DNA from: Liriodendron chinense
Lineage: Eukaryota > Streptophyta > Magnoliopsida > Magnoliales > Magnoliaceae
Length of the DNA: 64,000 nucleotides
Reading direction: 5' to 3'
Assembly (NCBI GenBank): GCA_003013855.2
Contig: ML058466.1
Coordinates: forward strand, 186,001 to 250,000
The position numbers and the translations under genes were made by a program. Below the pieces are notes generated by a model. That model worked only from the letters and a program-made list of their open reading frames with translations. It was not told the origin of the DNA and ran no database searches. This document shows, one piece after another, positions 56,258 through 64,000 of this stretch. Numbering within the stretch: position 1 is the stretch's first letter; every line of letters begins with the position of its first letter.

Positions 56258-58273
56258 TGTTAGTGCACTTTTCTGTGGCATATTAGTGCACCTTGTTTGT
56301 CAATTACTTAGGTCAGTGAGTCTAGTGTCGGTTGAGCTTAATGAAGACGAAGACTGAAGACTTAAGCGGACCTGCTGCATCAAGGAAGAAGAATCAGGTA
56401 AAAGAGATGCCTTGGTGAGCCTTGAACCTTGACCAAACCAAAACCGTAACCTCTAGATGACCATGACCCAATTAGGCATACTAATAGTCATCTTACATTG
56501 GCCTTAGGTGTTCTAAAAGATCTCTTAAAGATTAGCCAAAGAAGTGCCCCTACTGCTGCAAAATATAACTTAAGATAGCATGGGGAAAGGGCCGCCGACC
56601 AGTCGGACCTTTAGCTAACCGGTCGTTAGACCACAAATTGGCGTAGCAACCTTATTGGAACCCCCTGGCCTTGACTGACCGATCATGACCGATTGGCTGG
56701 ACAGGTCCCATCGGTTGCTAACTGGTCGAACAGACCTCTGTTTAGACAACGTACAAATTGTCCATATTTACCATTGGCCGACCGGTCGGGACAGGTCGAC
56801 TACTAGCCGTTTGAACCTATTTTATGATCGTTGGTGCTCGTTTTCTTTAAATATGAAACTCAATTTTTGGGTATTTCTTGAGGGTTTTGAGAGCCTATTA
56901 CCCACACTTTTTGCACATTATATGGGGCCTCAAAGAGGAGGAGATTCAAATCATATCCCTTACATTTAATCACAAGTGAGCGCATTCAAATACATACATA
57001 GAGATGACTTGATTCCTCTCTCAATTCTAGAGGTGAGACACTAAACTACATAGTTAAAACTCTTGTCCAAGACTTCTAGAAGACCCTTTAAGTGAATCTC
57101 CTAGTTAGAACAAGCTACATATCCCATGTAGGAGATTCAACCATCCTCCCATCACCTTTGTCATCTCAAAGAAGATCATATGCAAGGCGTTTGATCGATG
57201 GAGCTAAAGCCTTGGCAAAGCGGCGGTAATACGATCGACGGAGCACAAGGGGAGCCGATTCAAGCACAAGAGAGCGAGAAGAAGCAACCCGAAGCGGTGT
57301 TGAACAATGGGCTCATCCAACAAGTAAGGTTGTCAAATTGTTGAGAGTCCATCCACTCTTTTTCCTGTGGGAATTGAGTGTAGAGTTTGTTTGTCAAAAT
57401 CGATATAGGGTCGTTTGTCAATCCTTGGCTTGTTAGTTGAGCCTAAAATTCTAGGGACGTTGGTCGTTCCTTGGCACGTTAATCGGGCCTAAAGACTAGG
57501 GGCATTTGGCACTTCTTGGCTCGTTTGTCAAGCCTAGACAAAGTCTCCAAGGGGGAGCCTCCGACACGGGAGTGAACGTGCGTCGGGTTGAGAGTTAGCC
57601 CATATTCAAAACTCCGTTCTGGTTGAGAGTTAACCCTTGTCCAAAACTCCATTTAGGTTTAGAGGTGAACCGGTAAAATGTCCATGTAAAGGTTGAGAGG
57701 TGAACTTGATTTAAAACCTCCGTATAGTGAATATCGATGTACTCAAAGGAGTTAAGTACTTGAACTGGGAGTGCAGTAGACCCAAAGTCGAACCACTATA
57801 CATGCTTGTGTTTCTAATTAAATTGAGCACATTGATATCTTAGCATTGTATGTTTAATTTTTTAATTATGAATGCTTGATTAAGATATATGCTAGGCACT
57901 AGATAAACACATCTACACACAAAATGTACTTTCATTAAATAGTGTAGACTTGAGCTCATTAATTCTCATAGTTTACATAGGTTGCATAGATTAGAAGCTT
58001 GATTTGTTTAATCATTTGATTATCTATGCATGCTTAAGCTATGTTGATGCTTATAATATGCTAACCTTGTGATTAGACCCACTTAGGCTTGGAAGCCGAA
58101 GTGTTAATTGCTTACTTAGTTTAAATAGTTAAATTGCATAAGTAGGCGAAAAGATTTTAAAATGTCCTAATCACCCCACCCACCCCTCGGACTTAGCCAT
58201 AATTCTAATTGCTCTTTAAGCTTCCCCACGCATACACCTCTACAAGTGTGTTGATCCAAGAGGCGTAATTTCA
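56258..58273 (+). mobile_element. Copia (SIRE-like) solo LTR, 2,016 bp
   Basis: TGTTAGTGCAC at 56258 to GCGTAATTTCA at 58273, flanked by GGATG on both sides (56253-56257, 58274-58278). The minisatellite resumes in register after it. Internal GTCGAACCACTATA near 57790 and a 5' TTTGTCAATTAC word echo the SIRE-like LTR at 60694-62591. GACCGGTC-like palindromes cluster at 56590-56810. No coding region. Confidence 0.7.
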
Positions 58274-59060
58274 GGATGGCCCACTTCAAATGCAAAGCCT
58301 ACATGATGGATGGTCCACATCAAGGGTAGTCTTTACATGATGGGCAGTGGACATTGAAGTTGAGCCCCACATTATGGATGGGCCATATTGAGGTGTCCAC
58401 ACATGATGGACAATCCACATCAAAGGTCGACCCCTAATGATGAATGAGCCACATCAAAGGTCAGCGTTGCATGATAGGCAACCCACATTAAGGTAGGGCC
58501 CACATGATGGATAATCCACATCAAAGGTGGGCTCCACATGATTAGCAATTAATAATGGTGGGCCCCTCATGATGGATGATCTACATTAAGGTGGGCCATA
58601 CATGATGGATGGTTCGCATCAAGGTAGGCCCCACATGATGGACGATTCACATCAAAGGTGGGCCGCACGTGATGGATGGTCCACATCAAGGTAGGCCCCA
58701 CATGATGGACGGTCCACATCAAAGGTCGGCCTTAATTATGACTGGCTCATATCCAAGGCGGGCCCTGCATGATGGACGACCCACATTAGAGTTGGGGCCC
58801 ATATGATGGACGCTCCACATCAAAGGTCGGCTCCACATGATGGGCAATGGATATTGAAGGTGGGCCCAACTTGATGGATGACCAACATTAAAGGTGGGCC
58901 CTACATAATGAATCGTGCGTATTAAAGGTCAGACCACAGTGATGAATGGCCTGCATCCAAGGTGGGCCCCTATGATACACACGGCCCCACATCAGAGATG
59001 GGGCCCACATGATGGACGCTCCACATCAAAGGTTGTCCCCACACGATGGATGGTGGATGT
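58274..59060 (-). repeat. Minisatellite, right part
   Basis: About 20 units of roughly 38 bp (CATGATGGATGGTCCACATC, AAAGGTGGGCCCCA). Less diverged than the 25190-25925 array. Reverse orientation relative to it. Confidence 0.86.
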
Positions 59061-59210
59061 GAGGGGGACCAAACAGACTTGGAAACCAAGCATGCTTTTC
59101 TTACTTTTCTGGTTGATGAGATCAGCTAAATAAGTAGAAACCAAGTTAAGCTACCTATTGCATAGGTAGCTTTTGTAAAGTAACTTATGATCCAAACGCT
59201 TGTATTTTTC

Positions 59211-60690
59211 ATGCTATTATCATGAGAACTTCGAAATATTATATTTTTCACGCTGTTATCATGAGATGTTCAAAATATCCGGGATATTTGTTACACTGGT
59301 CACCACTGCTAAAAATGGTGGTGAACTATCTCCTAATCTAGTGGCGAATCAAATCACCTGAAAAATCTCAAAAAGATGCCAAATAGTAATGAAAATAAGC
59401 TGTAGCACTCTACAAAAAGATGCAAGAGGCCATTGCCTCTTCCACCCAAGATTACGACCTTAACCATGGGAAGCAGCTTCTTTCTATCTACTGTGGCAAA
59501 GAGGTACGCAGAGTTGTATCTTACTCCCATCTTCTTTTGCTTGCTTCAAAACCGTCATTTTTTACTTCTAACATTTGCCGTTCTTGGTTGGTCCGTCGTG
59601 ATAATGGTCATCATCATTTTCACGGTGGATCCTAAAAATCAGTCCAGTCTCAGATTCTGGTGGGCCAAACTATAGCAAATGGTGTAAAATCATGCCTAAA
59701 AACTCTAAATTCACATAGTGTGGTCCACATTGAGTATTGGAATGTCTTGATTTCAGGGAATTCGGTCATCCTGCTGTGGTGCGTCTATGACTAGAGAGAC
59801 CATCCAAAATTTGGACGATTTTAATGGTAGAACTTGCAATATCAACTCCTCCCTCTGGTGTAGCCTGCCTGAGTTCTGAATGGGCCTAGTCCAAACACAG
59901 GGTTGCACACCTGATGGATTGAGTGGATCTAATCCACTCTGAGGTTCTCCATCCACGTCATTAAATAGTCACACTCCAACGTGGCAATGGGCTGGGTGGT
60001 CTGGCCCTGGGGCCTGGACCAGGAAAACTGATGAATCGCCTGGCTGGGCCCATTGATCTTGTCCCATTGCCAATTGAGTCACCGTCATACAAAAGGAGCG
60101 GTCAGTTTAAAGGCCTGCTTACTATACATTTGTAGTGTAAGGATATTTTTTAGGTCTGGGTCAAGTTTCAACAATCCAAACCAATTATCGAATGGGACTC
60201 GAAATGTATGTATGGAGGATGTCCAAAACATTCTTAGAATGGAATATTTCACACCTTATGATCATAGTACACTCTGGCCCAGCCGGGCCCTATTGGGCTT
60301 GTCACTTGATGTCTAGCTTCCCAACCGGTAGACAGTTCCTTTTCCCCCATATCAAAGAAGAAGGGAGAAGTCATTGATTCTTTCGAAGAACCAGAAGCAA
60401 AGCGCTATGCCGGGGCAGGGGGACAGGAAATGAAATTGCTCTGAAGAAAGAAATTGGGGTTCCCAATGCTTCTTCATGCCCAATGAGATGTGTCAACCTC
60501 GGGATGCTTTACTCATAACCCCATGACGGTTCCAAGATCGAGCCAAGGGCTTTTCATCCTGATTAAGTCCAAGTCCAAGACAAGGCTAATCCCAGCCAAG
60601 CCCAAGCCTGGAAACATTGCTACCTCTAATATAGAATATAATAGATGAAATTGCGGTATAAGTTTGATTACTGCTTTTGTAGAAGCAAGA
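59211..60690. other. Intergenic, no gene recognised
   Basis: Short chance ORFs only; no recognised domain, RNA gene or repeat border. Confidence 0.45.
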
Positions 60691-60693
60691 AAC

Positions 60694-62591
60694 TGGTTTC
60701 TTTGTCCTAGAGGGGAGTGAATAGGACACTTTTTAAAATCACCAAATTACACACTTACAAATATGCAAAGTACTTTAGAGAACTTTCTTCAAGCACTTGA
60801 TATGCAGAATATTGACTTTCAACAATAAAAGAGCAAGTGAAAGAAGTAAAGCAGTTCAAACATTCATCACACAACAAGAGATTTTATAGTGGTTCGGTTA
60901 TGTACCTACTCCACTCCCGGCTGATCCATTCACTCCTTGAGTGGCCGGATTTCACTATCATAATGGTTTTAAATGAGGTTAACCATAAACCTTAACAGCC
61001 TACAAAAGGACTTAGACTTCAACACATGGATTCATTCTTCCTTAGGACTAATCAATTAACCATTTTGTCCTACACAAGGGCCTGTCCTACTCAAGGACTT
61101 GTCCTACGCAAGGACTATACCGAGTTTGGGTCTTCAAACTCTGAAACCCAAATCTCAACTTTTGAGGTGGTTTCTTAGATTCGAAAGACTAAAATATACT
61201 TAGCTGATTGAGCCCCTTGATGATGCCTTTATCGAAGAAGCTTCGGCTTGCACGAACGATACCTTCTTCAGCTCCCTCGATCAGCAACCTTGCTACGAAT
61301 GTCTTCTTGCAGGTTCCAAGGTGAGGGATTAGGGTTTGGTTGAAACTATATTGGGATATGGCTTTTATATGAGGAGTAAATTCTACCTAAACCACCATTA
61401 ATGGCATTGATGACAAGAATATCACTTTTAGAAGTAGGTCAAGATGCCATTAAAGAGGGGTTGAGTTTATGATTCAATCCAAGCTTTGAATGCTCTTCAA
61501 TGTTGGTCAAATCAACATGGATTGAAGTATGAACTCAACAAATCAAAGGGAATGAGAGAAAATGATCACAAGGAGGAAGCACAAACAAACCCTAGATGAT
61601 GCTTGAGGTGAATATACAAGATCCAACCGAGTTCCCTATATAGAGTTGATTTTCAATGGTTAGAAAACGGTCACCTCGATAGGATCGGAAAGAGATCCAA
61701 TCGATCGGACATAAGAATCAGCTCATTTTGAATTTTGCTGAAATAGATTCTCCGATTGATCGGACTTTGTTCCGATTGATCGAAACACTATCTCCGATGG
61801 ATCGGAGAGAGTTTCCGATTGATCGTAAATATGTCAAGATGAAATTTGAAATGTTGCTGGACACTTTTTCGATGGATCGGATCAATTTTCGATTGATCGG
61901 AGGGCCTTGTCCGATTGATCGGATAGATGGTCCGATTGGTCGGAATTTTGTCCAGAAAGTTTTGTGATATTGCTGGACTTTTGTCCGATGGATCGGATCA
62001 ATTTTCAATTGATCGGATGGCCTTGTCCGATTGATGGACAGATGGTCCGATTGATCGAAATTTTGTCCAGAGAGTTTTGTGATATTGCTGGACTTTTATC
62101 CGATGGATCGGATCAATTTCCAATTGATCGGAGGGCCTTGTCCGATTGATCGGACATATCTACGAGTGATCGGAAAAACGTCCAGATAGTTTTGAAGTTG
62201 CTGGACTATAGTCTGATTGATCGAGCATGACCTCCGATTGATCGAACACCTATCGGACATCATTCCGATGGATCGGGATCCTATTGGAATCTGCAGATAT
62301 GAGATTTTTCTTGTTTTTGCAACAACTGCCATGATAACCTTTTCTATAGCTGATCTTTATAGAATGTGGACTATAGAGAGGGCTAAGGATGCATCTAAGA
62401 AGGATTAGGCCATCTATAGATGGGTTTTGGGATCAAAGGTTGCATGAAAAGGATTGAGGCTTGACTGGATGTGTAATCTTCTCGAGTAGCTTCTGTCGGA
62501 GATGTCCAAAGGCTTCAATCTTCAGACGCAAGCGGTTTTACAGACTTGATGATACACTAATCATGGTAATTGACAAATCTTTGCATTAACA
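60694..62591 (-). repeat. 3' LTR of the SIRE-like element
   Basis: Starts (minus) TGTTAATGCAAAGATTTGTC at 62591. Contains CCGAACCACTATAAAATC (about 60887-60904), a conserved word of this LTR type, and a CTCCCCTCTAGGACA end. The outer end is uncertain by about 15 bases (60679-60694). Carries the GATCGG repeat array. Confidence 0.62.
61740..62290. repeat. GATCGG palindromic array, 116 bp higher-order repeat
   Basis: Words TCCGATTGATCGG and TCCGATGGATCGG recur about every 20-30 bases. A longer unit beginning TTGCTGGAC recurs at about 61853, 61970, 62086 and 62200. Lies in the U3 part of the SIRE-like LTR. Confidence 0.85.
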
Positions 62592-62606
62592 ATCTCCTCC
62601 TTTGTC
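62592..62606 (-). other. Purine tract of the SIRE-like element
   Basis: Minus-strand ACAAAGGAGGAGATT directly precedes the LTR start. Confidence 0.55.
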
Positions 62607-63430
62607 AATTATCGGACAAAACCAAACCTATAAAAGTCTTGGTCCGTACCAAAGAGTCTTTCTAGACACCAAAACCAAATAAAGTACATACATTGAACAT
62701 GTCGTAAAAAATAAAAGCTTTGCACATAGACATGACTCATTACATACAAAATGTACAGACTCAATGTACAGACTAGGCTTCACTTTAGCTCCCTCTAAGT
62801 CACTGTACACAAAAGATAAAAAAAAAAAACCGGGACCTTTTGGTGAGATAACTTCTCCCCCTTTTTGTCAGTCATTGACAAAGGTTAGTAAAAGGATAAT
62901 GCAGCACATATGTCATAGACTGAAGGTAAAGGAAGAAATAGACATGAACGCACCGAGGGAGGAAGCCAAATATAGATGGTCACACAAGGATATACAAGTA
63001 TATATCAATAAGCACAGTGGGCATATAGCCCAAGCAACCAACCTCCCCTTCGGAAATATATATCATGACCAAACATTATCACTATATATACAACCCAAAA
63101 TGGGGCAAGAAGCATGATAAAGTTAAAGCAATTAAGCACAAGTATATATATAGGCATATGAATCAGATAAATGATAAATGATCCACAAGATAAGCAATAT
63201 CCAAAATATCCAAATCCAGCAATGTGATCATCAAAATATATATATAAAAAAAAACAGTCTGGTAATGTGATCATAAAGTCAAATCCAGCAATGTGATCAT
63301 CAAAATATCCAAAAGAAAAAAAAAACAGTCTATCAAGAACAAAAGATTTAACTATGAAGGTGTCGAAATTGTGTGCCAAAGTCGCCCCAAAAAGATACCC
63401 GCGATAGTGCACACAATAGGGTATCCTAGC
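62607..63430 (-). other. SIRE-like 3' UTR, no gene
   Basis: AT-rich, with direct repeats of AATCCAGCAATGTGATCAT at about 63210 and 63281. Only chance ORFs. Confidence 0.5.
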
Positions 63431-64000
63431 CAGAAACATGGACAACAACAGAGCAGGGCCAGAAACATCATCACGTCGGCACGAGAGAGTGGAGGTGAGG
63501 CGCTGAACGGCATCGTGTACGGTCTGCATCATGTTCTCAAGGCGGGTCAACCGCTCACCGTGCTGTGCTAAGGTGACCTCCAAGCGATCAAGTTGAGCAA
63601 TGATCTGCTCCGAGTTGGGAGGAGGAGGTGCGGAAGAGGCTTCAGATTGAAGGCGTCGCTTTACCGATCGTCAAGCTGGAGTCGGCGTCGGGGCCGAGGA
63701 CTCGCCATGGGTGCCAGAAGACACATGTGTGGGGGTATGGGAGAAGTCCCGATCTTCCACGTCGACCTTTTTTGGCAGATTCATCTTTTTAATATTGAGG
63801 TCCTTGAATGTACGACGGGGAACGGGATGAACCACAATATTGGAAAACCTGCAGTCTTGGGCCAGATGGGTAATGATCCAGCCAAAAGGGATTATGTTGT
63901 GAGTGTTAGGCAATGAATCCACGATGTGATGCAGGATGATGGAGGGAAGACATAGACGTGTCCCATGAGCAACATGATAGAGTAAATTCACCATATTAGC
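63430..64000 (-). pseudogene. Env-position ORF with putative plant transposon protein (Transposase_32-like) domain
   Basis: Minus strand, N-terminus beyond the edge. LPSIILHHIVDSLPNTHNII, PFGWIITHLAQDC, then a Pro/Thr-rich linker (SSAPTPTPA), one in-frame TGA at about 63672, a basic RSVKRRL stretch, and a coiled-coil heptad segment RLEVTLAQHGERLTRLENMM. The block pattern (I-L-x-H-M..., LPYG..LT..F) resembles, from memory, the PF20167 domain often found in such ORFs. It sits between pol and the 3' LTR, the env-like place in SIRE elements. No evidence of a signal peptide or membrane segment in the visible part. Confidence 0.45.

Larger units (their letters stand above)
56010..59210 (-). mobile_element. 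Inverted second copy of the minisatellite-bearing hAT-like element
   Basis: Same layout as 25000-26115 but reversed: AAGTAA-rich subterminal DNA at about 56030, GTGGGCCC minisatellite, then (reverse strand) TTGGTTTCTACTTATTTAGC and GTTTGGATCATAAGTTAC at the right end (59120-59200). Interrupted by a 2,016 bp solo LTR. Outer termini not exactly fixed. Confidence 0.5.
60694..64000 (-). mobile_element. SIRE/Maximus-like copia element, 3' part (runs off the right edge)
   Basis: Reading leftwards from the window edge: an env-position ORF (64000 to about 63430), a 3' UTR with GACAAAAAGGGGGAGAAG (about 62850-62875), a purine tract, and the 3' LTR 62591 to about 60694. That GGGGGAGA-type word after a TTGTCAATGACAAA-like sequence is typical of SIRE elements. 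gag-pol and the 5' LTR lie beyond the window. Confidence 0.65.

Noticed and set aside
61718..62332. ORFs with RSIG/PIDR repeats
   Set aside because: Translation of the GATCGG array in the LTR.
1..64000. tRNA, rRNA and snRNA genes
   Set aside because: Looked for a T-loop GGTTCRANNCC with paired arms and for rRNA cores; nothing convincing. The only tRNA-related sequences are retroelement primer sites.

Overview
This window is nuclear DNA of a flowering plant, most likely a woody species with a large, transposon-rich genome. The evidence is spliced genes with GT-AG introns, plant-only retrotransposon lineages (Tat, chromovirus, SIRE-like copia), a Ptta/En-Spm type CACTA remnant and a plant-specific ROP-effector gene. 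A magnoliid or similar lineage is possible but cannot be shown from the sequence alone. No bacterial, organellar, CRISPR, rRNA or tRNA signal was seen.

The only convincing host gene is an ICR/RIP gene (interactor of constitutive active ROPs) on the minus strand. Coding exons are 21055-21036, 14132-13952 and 12460-10781 (626 aa), with a probable 5' UTR intron (21086-22795) and a leader/promoter around 22796-23260. Its introns are loaded with insertions. Intron 2 carries a 548 bp TAGC-motif element. Intron 1 carries a 5'-truncated L1-type LINE that was itself hit by a GTAACGG-motif element, a solo LTR and a GATACG-motif element.

Left of the gene: 1-2382 is the 3' end of a Tat-type Ty3/gypsy element (antisense PMD pseudogene, purine tract, LTR). 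3427-8507 is a complete non-autonomous LTR element (580 bp LTRs, TSD AAGGT, Tat-type primer site, no gag/pol) that seems to carry a captured host gene piece.

Right of the gene: a hAT-like element filled with a GTGGGCCC-type minisatellite (about 25000-26115), a copia RNase H scrap, a probable CACTA remnant (27756-32440), AT-rich unclassified DNA, and then a deep nest. A 4.6 kb Tekay/Del-like solo LTR (36073-51238, TSD AATAC) is split by a gag-only copia element on the minus strand (40100-50662, TSD TAATA). That element's gag is split by an integrase-less Tat element (42864-47726). A decayed chromovirus (51899-55447) follows, then a second, inverted minisatellite-bearing hAT-like element (56010-59210) interrupted by a 2 kb copia solo LTR (56258-58273, TSD GGATG). 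The right edge holds the 3' end of a minus-strand SIRE-like copia element with an env-position ORF.

The most unusual signal is the group of three unrelated elements (548, 733 and 750 bp) with one shared architecture: terminal inverted similarity around a dense array of one short motif read on both strands. Several boundaries were fixed by matching target-site duplications and by reading-frame continuity across the insertion site. All coordinates were read by eye, without alignment.
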